Shown here piece after piece: positions 43,300-57,340 of a stretch of DNA of 64,000 bases (its first letter is position 1; every line of letters starts with the position of its first letter). A model generated the notes under the pieces. It was given only the letters and a program-made list of their open reading frames with translations. It did not search any database and was not told the origin of the DNA. The translations under genes and the position numbers were made by a program. The DNA is from Eriocheir sinensis (lineage: Eukaryota > Arthropoda > Malacostraca > Decapoda > Varunidae): assembly GCF_024679095.1 (NCBI RefSeq), contig NW_026111631.1, forward strand, positions 67,501 through 131,500, written 5' to 3'.

Positions 43300-44865
43300 T
43301 CCCTTGACTGTGGATTTCCTACAAGAAGACCTCACCAAGCTACAGGAATGAAACAAAGTGTCTGCTATAATTCAATGAATAAAAATGCTAAGTCCTGCAC
43401 CTTTGGAGGGGATATTCAGCACACCAATACCACATGGCAAACACTCCACTATCCACCACAGAGGCAGAGAAAGACCTGGGAGTGTATGTTACCAGGCTAC
43501 CAGTGAAGGGATATCCAGCACACCAATACCACATAGGAAACACTCCACTATCCACCACAGAGGCAGAGAAAGACCTGGGAGTGTATGTTACCAGGCTACC
43601 AGTGAAGGGATATCCAGCACACCAATACCACATGGGAAACACTCCACTATCCACCACAGAGGCAGAGAAAGACCTGGGAGTGTATGTTACCAGGCTACCA
43701 GTGAAGGGATATCCAGCACACCAATACCACATGGGAAACACTCCACTATCCACCACAGAGAAAGACCTGGGAGTGTATGTTACCAGGCTACCAGTGAAGG
43801 GATATCCAGCACACCAATACCACATGGCAAACACTCCACTATCCACCACAGAGGCAGAGAAAGACCTGGGAGTGTATGTTACCAGGCTACCAGTGAAGGG
43901 ATATCCAGCACACCAATACCACATGGCAAACACTCCACTATCCACCACAGAGGCAGAGAAAGACCTGGGCGTGTATGTTACCAGGCTACCAGTGAAGGGA
44001 TATCCAGCACACCAATACCACATAGGAAACACTCCACTATCCACCACAGAGGCAGAGAAAGACCTGGGAGTGTATGTTACCAGGCTACCAGTGAAGGATA
44101 TCCAGCACACCAATACCACATGAAAACACTCCACTATCCACCACAGAGGCAGAGAAAGACCTGGGATTTTATGTTACCAGGCTACCAGTGAAGGGATATC
44201 CAGCACACCAATACCACATGGCAAACACTCCACTATCCACCACAGAGCAGAGAAGACCTGGGAGTGTATGTTTACCAGGCTACCAGTGAAGGGATATCCA
44301 GCACACCAATACCATGGGAAACACTCCACTATCCACCACAGAGGCAGAAAAAGACCTGGAGTGTGTGTTATCAGGCTACCAGTGAAGGATATCCAACACA
44401 CCAATACCACATAGGAAACACTCCACTGTCCACCACAGAGGCAGAGAAAGACCTGGGGTGTATGTTACCAGGCTACCAGTGAAGGGATATCCAGCACACC
44501 AATACCACATGGGAAACACTCCACTATCCACCACAGAGGCAGAGAAAGACCTGGGAGTGTATGTTATCAGGCTGACCAGTGAAGGGATATCCAGCACACC
44601 AATACCATGGAAACACTCCACTATCCACCACAGAGGCAGAGAAAGACCTGGGAGTGTATGTTACCAGGCTACCAGTGAAGGGATATCCAGCACACCAATA
44701 CCACATGAGAAACACTCCACTATCCACCACAGAGGCAGAGAAAGACCTGGGAGTGTATGTTACCAGGCTACCAGTGAAGGGATATCCAGCACACCAATAC
44801 CACATGGCAAACACTCACTATCCACCACAGAAGAAAGACCTGGAGTGTATGTTACCAGGCTCCTG
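43300..44865 (+). repeat. 99-bp minisatellite derived from a LINE RT, about 15 units
   Basis: Degenerate element sequence (CTTGACTGTGGATTTCCTAC, AATTCAATGAATAAAAATGC) leads into 99-bp units (ATATCCAGCACACCAATACC, CACTCCACTATCCACCACAG, AGACCTGGGAGTGTATGTTA). The first eight or so keep one frame over 229 codons (YPAHQYHMGNTPLSTTEAEK, DLGVYVTRLPVKG). Later units have 1-3 base losses. It is homologous to 26.6 kb (about 4 units) and 40.3 kb (1 unit). Confidence 0.93.
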
Positions 44866-44894
44866 CCATGTTAGTATATTCCTCCTTGTTCAGG

Positions 44895-45290
44895 CTAATG
44901 CTCTGATTCCACCTCTCCACCTAGCTCTCTGTCTGGTGTAGTGTGCTCCATCCTGCCCCGACAAAGTTATAATTCAACCTCTCCACCTGGTTCTCTGTCT
45001 GGTGTTAGTGTGCTCCATCCTGCCCAAGCAAAAGTTATAATTCCACTTCTCCACCTGGTTGTCTGTCTGGTGTTAGTGTGCTCCATCCTGCCCCGACAAG
45101 GTTATAATTCCACCACAGAATGGTTCTCTGTCTGGTGTTAGTGTGCTCCAGGCTCCTGCCCCAACAAAGGTTATAACTCCACCTCTCCACCTGGTTCTCT
45201 GTCTGGTGTTAAGCTCCATCCCACCACAGAGGTTATAAAAAACTTATAATTTCACCTCAGGCACCCTGGTTCTGTTGGCCCTGACATCTA
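44895..45290 (-). repeat. 65-bp minisatellite, reverse orientation, about 5 units
   Basis: CTCTCCACCTGGTTCTCTGT, CTGGTGTTAGTGTGCTCCAT and CCTGCCCCGACAAAGTTATA repeat. It is the reverse complement of the array at 24.12-24.40 kb. Confidence 0.88.
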
Positions 45291-45639
45291 TTATAATTCC
45301 CTAGCAAGTCATTCTCTTAAGTCAACAACAACAAATAAAGACACACACAAAAAGTATGGGGTGGGGAACAATCCATGGATATGTGCTGCATATAATATCA
45401 ATTAAAACAGCCATAAACATGTACACTTCCATATTTGTAACTTTTGGGGCTAAATTTGCTCAGGCATAAATGAAGGATATCCTTCCCTTGCTCCAGACCA
45501 TGTTGCACTGACTTGTTTTTTGTTTCTTTGAATAATGAGCCATAGAAAGACCTGGGAGTGTATGTTGGGACTGCAACAGTGAAGGGATACCGCTCACCAA
45601 TGCCACAAGGGCTTGCCCACCTATTGCTGATGCATTCGC
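45291..45639. other. No gene seen; one fragment of the 99-bp repeat
   Basis: AGAAAGACCTGGGAGTGTAT (45546) with CAGTGAAGGGATACC is a stray piece of the 99-bp unit in otherwise unassigned DNA. Confidence 0.5.
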
Positions 45640-46545
45640 AGCCAGCTGCTGCTGCAGAGACCTGAACAGTCTGGGTTCACGCCTGAAGTCAACAACTGGA
45701 CCGTATCCTACGTACTGGTGGAGCACCAACGTGAGTTTGGACAGATGCAGCTATGTCCATCTCAAGAAGGCGTTTGCAGTCTGGGATCTTATGCGGGGGG
45801 CTTATACATTGGCAATACCAGGGTCACTGACCTTGTTTTTGTTGATGATGCAGTAATCCTGGGAGTCGCTGGAGGTTTTGGTGGTGGCTCTCGAGGCACT
45901 GCACGAGGACACCAAAGCCCATGGGACTTCAGGTCTCCTGGGCCAAGACCAAGACCTGGGAAGCTTGCTGGATGACACAGGTACCAGTCTGTTCATGCGT
46001 GTGGCGAGGACGTTGAGATCTCAGAATAGTCACGTATCTTGGTAGCGTAGTTTGTAACAACGGTGAGTCTCGCCAGGAAGTCTAACGGCGGATTGGTCTG
46101 GCCCACGGTGTTATGGACTCGCTCAGCACACCAGTATATGGCGTTGTCGGTACCACAGAGGACAAGATCCGGACCTTCAAGTCCTTGTGCTCCCTGTCTT
46201 ACTCTATGGTTGTGAGACATGGACAATAAATGGGGACTTGGAACACTCCATGCCTTTGGTAATAAAGTGTCTACGCAGAATCACGGGATATCGCTGGAAT
46301 GACTTTGTGTCAAACCGGCTATCTACTCCGAAGGACTGATTTGACATATATTACCTTACCTGCATAGCTATATCCGTCAATGCCAACTCCGGCTATATGG
46401 GCACGTGGCACGTTACCTGAAGCTGATCCTGCTCATCGGGTTGTCTCTGGAGAAACAATCTTGAGTGGAGGAGGCCAAGGGGACCCCACGGAGTGTATGT
46501 TGCAGAGCAAGTCAATAGATCTTTCCAGGAGGTACCCATACCACA
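45640..46545 (+). mobile_element. RTE-like LINE RT and C-terminus (copy 1)
   Basis: In shifting frames it reads LYIGNTRVTDLVFVDDAVIL (the F-DD catalytic motif), a GLAHGVMDSLSTPVYG-type stretch, YSMVVRHGQ (from LLYGCETWT) and QLRLYGHVARY. That is the RT palm to C-terminus of a common invertebrate LINE. Many frameshifts; dead. Its 3' end reappears at 47645, separated by two later insertions. Confidence 0.8.
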
Positions 46546-46589
46546 TGGAGACAGATCAAAGGCTATCCACCAAAAAACCAAAAAGACCT

Positions 46590-47215
46590 GCAACTCTGCC
46601 CTAAAAAGATTGGAGGGAGTGGCTGGAAGAGAAATCAACTTCAGGAAAGGTGTCCTGATCCTCCTCTTGAAAGGATTCAAGTCGTAGGCAGGAGGAAATA
46701 CAGATGAAGGAAGATTGTTTCCAGGTTTACCAGCATTAGGAATGAAAGAATGAAGATGCTGGTTAACTCACTTCCATAAGGGGGACAGTGTAGGGATGAG
46801 CTTGAGTAGAAGTCGTGTGTGGCAAGGCCGCGGGAGAGGGGGGGCATGCAGTTAGCAAGTTCAGAGGCAGAGTCAGCATGAAAATATTGATAGAAGGCTA
46901 CCAAGAGAGCAACATATGCGGCGGGAAGAGGTAGAAGACTATCAGTAAGGAGGAGGCTGATGAGACTGGGAGATTGACTCAACTCCAGAAAAGCTGTTGG
47001 ATAGCACACCCCACATGTGAGATGCATACTCCATACGAGGGCAGGAGAATGCCTTGTATGTGGATAGCAACTGTGCGGGATGAGAATAACTGGCGGAGAC
47101 GATACAGAACACCCAACCTCGAGGAAGCTGATTTAGTGAGAGAGAAAATGTGAAGATTCCAGTTAAGATTTTGAGTTAAGGATAGACCGAAGATATTTAG
47201 TGTTCAAAAATATGA
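46590..47215 (-). mobile_element. I/Jockey-like LINE C-terminus (copy 1)
   Basis: The minus strand reads LTDSLLPLPAAYVALLVAFY, QYFHADSASELANCMPPLSR and FIPNAGKPGN.LPSSVFPP, the C-terminal region of an I/Jockey-type LINE. It is inserted in the opposite direction within the RTE-like LINE. Confidence 0.75.
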
Positions 47216-47241
47216 CAGCTGAGTATTGTCGAAGAATAGGG

Positions 47242-47243
<2 letters not shown>

Positions 47244-47275
<32 letters not shown>

Positions 47276-47627
47276 GTTGTTGCCTATTGCGCACATAGGC
47301 ATCTTCCAGTGGGGCCTGATGGTCGGCCAAGGCTTCCAGGTGGGGCCTGATGGTCGGCCCAGCCCGTTCTGGCGCAGGCGAGTGTTTATAGTGGCGGCAT
47401 CTTGCATTGGCTCATGCTACCACAGGAACTCGTTCTTGATTCGCTTGGACGGCTTCCTCTAGAGCTACCAGTTGATGGGTGGTCTTCAGGCCAGCATGTG
47501 GGTAGTTTTAAGCCACTCGGCGGTGACTGAAAAATCCGAGTGGTAGCGTGAGGATTCGAACCCGCGTCGTCCATCACGCGGCGAATGTGGGTCCAGTACG
47601 CTATCACTTCGGCCACCGCCTACCCAA
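47244..47627 (-). mobile_element. SINE family 3, full reverse copy
   Basis: A T30 run (its poly-A tail) at 47244-47273, body (CAAGTGTTTATAGTGGCGGC type, TTTTAAGCCACTCGGCGGTG) and tRNA-like head (GGTGGCCGAAGTGATAGCGT on the minus strand). The block CAGGTGGGGCCTGATGGTCG is duplicated in tandem. The paralogous site at 52.56 kb lacks it. Confidence 0.9.
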
Positions 47628-47644
47628 GACTACTGGAAGATTGT

Positions 47645-47755
47645 AGTTGATAGGGAAGGGGCCTGCACGGAGACTCGCCAGGGGGACCTCCTACGTCATA
47701 AGGTGGGCGCGGCGACGTGCCCCGGCGTCCCACTGATTGATTGATTATAGTTACA
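47645..47755 (+). mobile_element. 3' end of the RTE-like LINE (copy 1)
   Basis: GGGGCCTGCACGGAGACTCG, GTGGGCGCGGCGACGTGCCC and the tail TGATTGATTGATTA correspond to the WR.RVG.A..P-type C-terminus and (TTGA)n tail of this LINE family. Confidence 0.6.
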
Positions 47756-48037
47756 GCAAGCGTGTAGCATTGGGAAGATGAACCTTATGCAGGGGTTCCA
47801 ATCCACCAATACCCGCCCATGAAATTTCAAGTGGCCGTTGGGGTCAGTAGGTATAGTCTTTTGACTCTTCTCGAAGGCTTGGATGGCAATACCCCTCACC
47901 CCCTTCTCAGAACGCATGGGATTGGCTTTGGGTGGGTGCGGCTTGGCCAATGGCTACCATAAGAAAGGAAGTCACTTTTCCTACCCCGGCACCTTATTCC
48001 TATCCACCACAGAGGCAGAGAAAGACCTGGGGTATAT

Positions 48038-49560
<1,523 letters not shown>

Positions 49561-49586
49561 GCAAAGATATACATGGAAAGAGAAAG

Positions 49587-49624
<38 letters not shown>

Positions 49625-49721
49625 CATAAACCACAACACAATACCTGATACACTACCAATACCACACTGTATAATCTATTCTAAGGTGAGAGTAATCAAA
49701 GAGTCATCGGTTACTAATCCG

Positions 49722-50753
49722 CATAGCTGGGCGTTATCGCGATAAGTTATCGCGATACTTTATCGCTGATAACAAAATCGGATTATCGATCATCCGCTAC
49801 TTATTTAAATATATATCATGTATCTTCGTTACTTTTGTAACCAAACTGGATAATCGCTACTTTTTCCGCCTTTCAGAAAAAAAACGTTGTCTCCCTACTG
49901 GCATGTCTGGTGTTAGTGGCTCCATCCTGTATGAAAAACTTCGTTATGAAATTAGCTTCGGTGATGAGTTTCATACTTAGATCATGAAATTAAAACACTA
50001 GGTTATTTTTTATGATACTCAAAATCAATATATCATAGAAAAATCATTTAACTTTGCCCCAAAATGATTATTCACTGCCTCATTTGATATTCCATATTCG
50101 TTTGTGACCATGCCATGACACAAAGGTTATAATTCCACCTCTCCACCTGGTTCTCTGTCTGGTATTTGGTGCTCACCGTCAACAAAGCTGGCGCTTTTGT
50201 TTACAAACACTGGTCTCTGTCGTGAACTGCGCTCCATCAGACCCTGGAGACCTGTATAATTCCACCTCTCACAATGGTTCTCTGTAACACATTAAGAGTG
50301 TGCTGGAAAGCTGAATCCTACAAAGTTATAATTCCACCTCTCCATCTGGTTTCTGTCTGGTGTTAGTGTGCTCCATCCTGTTCCTACAAAGTTATAATTC
50401 CACCTCTCCACCTGGTTCTCTGTCTGAGTGTTACTGTGCTCCAGCTGTTCTACTAATTCCACCTCTCCATATGTACGTGTCAACGTGTGGTTTTAAGTGT
50501 ATTTCCTAAAATACAGATAATTGAAAATTTGAGTTCATCAATGTTCGATCTGAAATATCAATATAGTATCGTTTTCGCCTATCGAACTGGTTCTAGCTAG
50601 TGTCGGAATTGTGGATTTATATCGGTTATCGGTTATCGGTTATCGCCTATATTTGTGTCTCTAGTTAACGAATATCGGTTATCGCCGTTAAGGTTATTTA
50701 TAATTTCAGCTATCGGTTATCGGGGAATAATTCTGTTATCGTGCCCAGCTATG
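49722..50753. mobile_element. hAT-type non-autonomous element, 1,032 bp
   Basis: Left end CATAGCTGGGCGTTATCGCG and right end GTTATCGTGCCCAGCTATG are inverted repeats, with many TTATCGC/GATAA subterminal motifs on both sides. The perfect 8-bp duplication CTAATCCG flanks it (49714-49721, 50754-50761). The paralogue at 54516-54523 has a single CTAATCCG with nothing inserted. No transposase inside. Confidence 0.93.
49905..50470 (-). repeat. Fragmented 65-bp minisatellite inside the hAT element
   Basis: TCTGGTGTTAGTGTGCTCCA, CCACCTCTCCACCTGGTTCT and CAAAGTTATAATTCCACC recur, broken by unrelated bases. Same family and strand as 44.9-45.3 kb. Confidence 0.75.
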
Positions 50754-50839
50754 CTAATCCGTTACTGGCCACAATAGTAATGAAATAATCGATTACTGAA
50801 GAAAAATTATCGCCCATCACTAGTTATCACTGCATCAGT

Positions 50840-51090
50840 TTTCACCCGGAGATGAGCACTGAGGCCGCAGCGCACCTCTAGACTACTCCCTAATCAACAC
50901 AGGCTATACACGTGAACAAGGTAACCACTATCTATTATTACCCCGGAGATGAGCACTGAGGCCTCCCTAATCAACACAGGCTATACACGTGAACAAGGTA
51001 CTATCTATTATTACCCCGGAGATGAGCACTGAGGCCACGCACTAATCAACACAGGCTATACACGTGAACAAGGTAACCACTATCTATATG
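50840..51090 (+). repeat. 82-bp satellite, 3 units (copy 1)
   Basis: CGGAGATGAGCACTGAGGCC, CTAATCAACACAGGCTATAC and ACGTGAACAAGGTAACCACT repeat three times. The paralogous array has about fifteen units. Confidence 0.92.
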
Positions 51091-51109
51091 GGACAGAGTG
51101 CTGTGAAGT

Positions 51110-51800
51110 GTGTGTGTGTGTGTGTGGTGGTCTTATACATTGGCAATACCATGGTCACTGACCTTGGGTGATGGCTCTCAAGGCACTGCACGAGGTAAAA
51201 CCCCATGGGGGCTTCAGGTCTCCTGGAGCCAAGACCAGGGTACAGGTGTTTGGAGCTTGCTGAGGATGGCTGAGGTACAGTCTGTTCATGCGTGTGGCGA
51301 GGACGTAGAGATCTCAGAAAGTTTCACGTATCTGGTAGCGTGGTTGTAACAACAGTGAAGTCTCGCCAGGAGAGGTCAGCTGGCCAGTTGGTCTGTGCAG
51401 TGTTGTGGACTCGCTCCTTTGAGTGGCATTGTCTGAGCCTGCCTGTGCAGGACAAAGATCCGGACCTTCAAGTCCCTTGTGCTCCCCTGTCTTGCTCTAT
51501 GGTTGTGAGACATGGACAATAAATGGGGACTTGGAGAGAGGCAACAGTACACAGTAATAATCTGCAAGAATCTTGAGATATCGCTGGAGATGACTTTGTG
51601 TCAAGCTGGCAGCCTTCTCCGTAAGACTGATTGGCATATATTACCTTACCTGCATAGCTATAGTCCAAGTAAATGCACAACTCCGGCTATACAGGCACAT
51701 GCACGTGTACGTTACCACAAACTGATCCTGCTCATCAGGTTGTCTCTGTAGAAACAATCTTGGTGGAGGAAGGCCAAGGGACGCCAGGCTCGTGGCAGGC
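51110..51800 (+). mobile_element. RTE-like LINE RT and C-terminus (copy 2)
   Basis: Same landmarks as copy 1: SVHACGEDVEISESFTYLVA, a LYGCETWT-type stretch (TATGGTTGTGAGACATGGAC) and an LRLYR-type stretch. Heavily frameshifted. Confidence 0.75.
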
Positions 51801-51899
51801 AAGTCAATAGATCTTTCCAGGAGGTACTTTTTTTTTTTTTACAGCAAAGGAGACGGATCAAGGGCAAAGCACACACACACACACACACACACACACTGA

Positions 51900-52565
51900 C
51901 TAACTGCCCTAAAAAGATTGGAGGAGGTGGCCCAGAAAGAGAAGTCAACTTCAGGAGGTGTCCTGTTACCCTCCTCTTGAAAGTTCAAGTCGTAGGCAGG
52001 AGAAATACAGATGAAGGAAGATTGTTCAGGATTTACCAGCATTAAGGATGAAAGAATGAAAGATGCTGGTTAACTCTTCTACATAAAGGGTTGGACATTG
52101 TAAGGATGACTTGAGTAGAAAGTCGTGTGTGGCGAGGAGGCCTGAGGGGGGGGCAGGGGAGGCATGGTGTAAGTTCAGAAGAGCAGTCAAGCGTGGAAAT
52201 ATCGATAGAAGATAGAAAAAGAGCAACTTATGGCAGCGGAACAAGTGAAGATATCAGTAAGGAGGAGAGCTGATGAGACGAAGAGCCTTAGACTCCACTC
52301 TGTCCCGAAAAAGCTGTGCAGAGTGGAGCCCCCCACTGTGGTCATGTACTCTCATACGAGGGCGGAATGCCCTTGTATATGGATAGCAACTATTGGGGAG
52401 AAAGAACTGGCGGAGACAGTACAGACGCCAACCTCGAGGAAGCCTGATTTAGTGAGAGAAGATGTGAAGTTTCCAGTTAGATGTTGAGTTAAGGATAGAC
52501 CGAAGATATTTAATGTTGAGAAGGTGAAGCAGCTGAGTGTTGTTCGAAAAGAATAGAGATGGGTG
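51900..52565 (-). mobile_element. I/Jockey-like LINE C-terminus (copy 2)
   Basis: Minus strand: LNIKYLRSILNSTSNWKLHI and SHTKSGF, then decayed RYFHA- and FPPAYDLN-type motifs. Inserted at the same place in the RTE-like LINE as in copy 1, showing the insertion preceded the duplication. Confidence 0.7.
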
Positions 52566-52952
52566 TTTGGAGGATTGTGTCAGTTGATAGGGAAGGGGCC
52601 TGCGCGGAGACTCGCCAGGGGGACCTGGAGGCAGCGTCATAAGGTGGGCGCGGCGACGTGCCTGGCTGTCTTACTGATTGATTGATTATAGTTACAGCAA
52701 ATTATTGTGGCATTGGGAAGATGAACCTTATGCAGGTTCCAATCCCCAATACCCATATGAAATTTCAAGTGGCCGTTGGGGTCAGTAGAGGTATAGTCTT
52801 TAACTCTTCTCAGGCTTGGATGGCAAGAGCTCCCTCACCCCTTCTCAGAACACATGGGATTGGCTTTGGGTGGAGTGCAGCTTGGCTGAGGGAACACCAT
52901 AAGAAGGAAGTCTCTTCTCCCTTCCTTGTTCCTTTTCCCACTAGTGGTAATG

Positions 52953-52953
52953 C

Positions 52954-52988
<35 letters not shown>

Positions 52989-52997
52989 CTCTCTCCT
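52953..52997 (+). repeat. (CT)n microsatellite (copy 2)
   Basis: A short interrupted counterpart of the 160-base tract in copy 1. Confidence 0.9.
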
Positions 52998-54593
52998 GGT
53001 TATTCAAGGCAATCCTTGGTTCAGTACAGACCTACACAAGTGTACATGTATTTACAGTCTAGTCATGTGGAATCGCCTGACTGACCGATGGCCACCAATC
53101 ACGAGGCCACGCGCCCACGCCTCCCAGCCTCCTGCTGCTGGCTGGCTCTCCTCCTGCTCCGTGTCTACCAAGCATGGTCACCTCCACCAAAGTCCCCCAG
53201 CTGTTGCCACCCCACAACAGCCCTGAGCTTCCGCCCACACAAGGTGGTGCCACACAGAGCTTGTGTGCAGCATCTCCATTTCTTTCATTTTGCTTTAAAA
53301 TTTGATCATATTTTGATAAAAAATGTTCAGAAAAATTAATTGAATAAAAAAGGTTACACTTCCTGATCTGGTGAACATGTGATAACAGGGCCTGGTGAAT
53401 GTCCTGAAAAGGTAGCACACACCTGCAATGAAGGGCCTTAGAAGGTCCTGCAAAGCTCTGGGTACATTGCTCACAACCCAGCACAGGTGGACAAAATCTT
53501 ATCCCACAACACTTCACAGAGTCCCAAACAACGTACTGGAACCATTCATAACGTTCACAATGACCAAACTGCGGCAACGTGATGTTGTTTGCAAGGAGGT
53601 TTTTCTCGAACGCTTTTATTTAGCTTTCTGAAGGCCACAAAAGAAGATCCGTCGGAGATCTTCACATTCATGGAGCAGAAAGCTTTGCATCCAAGCTATC
53701 CTGGGCTCATAAAGCTGCCCATGACAATACAAACACAACCTCTAGGCCCAACCTTTTTGTCCAGTGGGGAGTGTGAGCCCCAAATGTTTGAGAATGTGGA
53801 ACCCCTGGCAGTCCCTCAACGGAAGGCCTTCATGCAGGCCCCTTCCCATCTTAAATACCTTGCGGCAGGGTCCATGAGACCTTGGAATCTGTGAAACCTC
53901 GTGGGCATTCCTCAGCCTCCTCACTCTAAACCAGCCCAGTGAGCCAGGGTGGGCATTGCAGCCACAGCGCTGGAGTTGGCACTGCCCACAACCATGCAGG
54001 AGATATCAGGGAAAGACAACCTGTGGGAGGAGAACTTGGGAAGCTGCCACATGTCTGAATAACTACGTCTTGGTCTGAAGTGGCATTGCTTGGTGAGGAG
54101 AGCTTGGAACACAGATGAAAAACACAGGTCTCCAAAATTCTCCACCAGACAACGAGGAGAGAACAGGGAAGGGAAGAAGTCAGATGGACGGATGAAAAAA
54201 GGTGAAAAACTTTCTAGTTTAGAAGCTACCATAGATCTAATAAGACTGACGTGAGGAAGAGCTTGGGAAAGGAGAGAGGAGGAGTGAAGGAGGGAGGAAA
54301 GAAGGCCAAAGTACAGAGTTGAGGAATAGTAATAACATGGAGAGAGAGAAAGGGAAAGGAAAATAATGAAATAGAGTAAAAAGAGAAATACATACGATAG
54401 ATGAAAGCAAAGAAGATAAAAAGGAAAGAGTAAAGCATTGATGAGAGAGAGAGAGAGAAATACAACAACTGTATAATCTATTCTAAGGTGAGAGTAATCA
54501 AAAAGTCATCGGTTACTAATCCGTTTTGTACAATAGTAATGGAAATGATTACTGAAAAATTATCGCCATCACTAGTCATCACTGCATCTGTTT

Positions 54594-55860
54594 TTCCACC
54601 CCGGAGATGTGCACTCGGAGGCCGCGCACCTCTAGACTACTCCTAATCAGCACAGGCTACACTATCTATTATTACCCAGAGATGAGCACTGAGAACTCCT
54701 TGCACCTAATCAACACAGGCTATACACGTGAACAAATTAACCACTATCTATTATTACCCCGGAATGAGCACTGAGCTTCGCGCACCTAATCAACGCACAA
54801 GGCTATACTGCGTGAACACTATCTATTACGGAGATGAGCACTGAGGCTTCGCGCACCCTAATCAACACAGGCTATACACGTGAACACATCTATTATTACC
54901 CCGGAGATGAGCACTGAACTTCAACTAATCAACACAGAGCTATACACGTGAACACTATCTGTATTACGGAGATGAGCACTGAGGCCTCGCACACTAATCA
55001 ACACAGGCTATACACGTGAACAAGAGTAGCACCATCTATGTGTACCCCGGAGATGAGCACTGAGGCTTCACGCACCTAATCAGCACAGGCCTATACACGT
55101 GAACAAGGTAGACCACTATCTCTTATTACCCCGGAGATGAGCACTGAGGCCGCGCGCACCTCTGGACCTCCCCTCATCCAACACAGGCTACGTGAACAAC
55201 GTAGACACTATCTATTATTACCCCGGAGATGAGCACTGAGGGCTTCGCGCACCCTAATCAACACAGGCTATACGTGAACCATAGGTAACCACTGTCTATT
55301 ATTACCCGGAGATGAGCACTGAGGACTCGCGCACCTAATCCTAGTCAACACAGAGCTATACTCGTAGGGACACTATCTGTGTGCCACCAGGGTCAGCACA
55401 CTGGGGCCTCGCGCACCTAATCAGCCCATGGCTATACCCGTGAACACTATCTATTGTTACCCCGGAGATGAGCGCAGGCACAGCGCAAGGGTCTAATCAG
55501 CACAGGCTATACACAGAACAGGTAACCACTATGTATTATTACCCCCGGAGATGAGCACTGAGGCTCGCGCACCTAATCAACACAGGCTATACACGAACAA
55601 GGTGAACTACTATCTCTTTATTACCCCTGGAGATGAGCACTGAGGCCGCGCGCACCCCTCTAGACTACATTCCCTCATCAACACAGGCTACACGTGAACA
55701 AGGTAACCACTATCTATTATTATCCCGAGATGCACTGAGGCCTCGCGCACCTAATCAACACAGGCTGCATACACGTGAACAAGGTAACCACTATCTATTA
55801 TTACTTCCGGAGATGAGCACTGAGGCCTGCGCACCTAATCAACACAGGCTCAAAGCACAG
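54594..55860 (+). repeat. 82-bp satellite, about 15 units (copy 2)
   Basis: The unit GGAGATGAGCACTGAGGCCT, CGCGCACCTAATCAACACAG, GCTATACACGTGAACAAGGT, AACCACTATCTATTATTACC varies from about 70 to 95 bases by deletions. Pieces of the 104-bp satellite (TGTGCCACCAGGGTCA near 55380) are mixed in. Confidence 0.9.
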
Positions 55861-55914
55861 AGAAGGGTCACTGCCACCAGGTGCAACACTCCCCTGAAAT
55901 GCCTATGACTCAAG

Positions 55915-56800
55915 GACTACGAAACCTTGTCGTTAGTGATTTTTTCTTCTTAGGTTGACGGTACAGAGGAAGGGTCAAACTGCCACCAGGGTCACAAACT
56001 ACCCCTGGAAATGCCCACAACTCCTAGAAAGCCTTGTCAAATATATCTTTTAGGTTCACGGTACAGAGGAGGGGTCAAACTACCACCGAGGTCACAACAC
56101 TACCCCTGGAAATGCCATGACTCCTAGGAAAATCTTGTCAAATGTTTTTTTGCTTTTAGGTTCACGGTACAGAGGAGTCAAACTGCCACCAGGGTCACAA
56201 AACTACCCTGGAAATGCCCACAACTCCTACGAAAGCCTTGTCTAATGTGTTTTCCTTATGTTTCACGGTACAGAGGAGTCAAACTGCCACCAGGGTCACA
56301 AACTTCCTCTGGAAATGCCCATGACTCCCAGGAAAGTCTTGTCTAATGTTTGCTTTTAGTTTCACGGTACAGAGGAGTCAAACTGCCACCAGGGTCTCAA
56401 ACTACCCCTGAAATGCCACAACTCCTAAGAAAGCCTTGTCAAATATATTTTTAAAGTTCACGGTACAGAGGAGGGCAAACTACCACCAGGTCACAACACT
56501 ACCCTGGAAATGCCCATGACTCCTAGGAAAGTCTTGTCAAATGTATTTCTTTAGGTTCACAGTACAGAGGAAGGGTCAAACCACCACCAGGGTCAAAACT
56601 ACCCCTGGAAATGCTTACTACTACTACTAGGAAGCCTTGTCAATGTGTGTTTTCTTATTACACGGTATAGAGGAAAGATCAAGCTGTCACCAGGGTCACA
56701 AACCACCCCTGAAATGCCCAAATCCCTGAAAGCCTTGTCAAATGTGTGTTTCCTTAGGTTCACAGTACAGAGGAGTCAAACTGCCACCAGTCGGTCACAA
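55915..56800 (-). repeat. Inverted, diverged array of the 104-bp satellite, 8-9 units
   Basis: GTACAGAGGAAGGGTCAAAC, TGCCACCAGGGTCACAAACT, ACCCCTGGAAATGCCCACAA and CTCCTAGGAAAGCCTTGTCA are the reverse complement of the 10-19 kb unit. Units run about 95-105 bases and diverge far more than in the main array. Confidence 0.92.
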
Positions 56801-57010
56801 ACTACACCTACCTTAATGTTCCAATACCTACTGACAGGTACTACCTTACGTCTTCCCTCACGACTCCTAAACCAACCAATACGTTCTTAATGACACAAAG
56901 ACTGACAGGTGATTCAATTTTACCTCAAACCACTAAAAGATCGCACTGTTCATTAACTTCATACTGACAGGTGTTGAAATCTTAATTACCTCATACGACT
57001 ATCAGCGCAG

Positions 57011-57012
<2 letters not shown>
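56801..57012. repeat. Short degenerate tandem repeat
   Basis: RCTGACAGGTR recurs near 56831, 56902 and 56967, spaced about 65-71 bases, with CTTAAT and CCTCA words between. Confidence 0.5.

Positions 57013-57052
<40 letters not shown>
57013..57052 (+). repeat. (CA)n microsatellite
   Basis: About 20 CA repeats, followed by a C/T-rich tract to about 57215. Confidence 0.96.
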
Positions 57053-57055
<3 letters not shown>

Positions 57056-57289
57056 ACCTTCCTCCTCCTCTTTACGTCCAGATAGCAAATAGCCAGTCCT
57101 TCTTCCTCTCTTCCTCCTCCCCTCCTTCCTCCTCTTCCTCCTCTTTTCCTTCCTCTCTTCCTCCCTCTCTTCCTCCTCCTCCCTCCTCCATTCCCTTGTT
57201 TCCTCCTTTTTATCCGTTCATAGTTAATTAGTTAGGTAGTTAGAGAGTTAAGTAGTTAAGTAGTAGTAGTAGTAGTGGAGGTGGTCGTC

Positions 57290-57293
<4 letters not shown>

Positions 57294-57340
<47 letters not shown>
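57294..57340 (+). repeat. (TG)n microsatellite (LINE tail)
   Basis: About 22 TG repeats. On the minus strand it is the (CA)n tail of the LINE fragment that follows. Confidence 0.95.

Larger units (their letters stand above)
51110..55860 (+). repeat. Segmental duplication, copy 2
   Basis: It repeats the layout of 45640-51090 at a lower apparent quality, with many short deletions. It lacks the SINE and the hAT element. Its satellite end is expanded. Confidence 0.9.
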
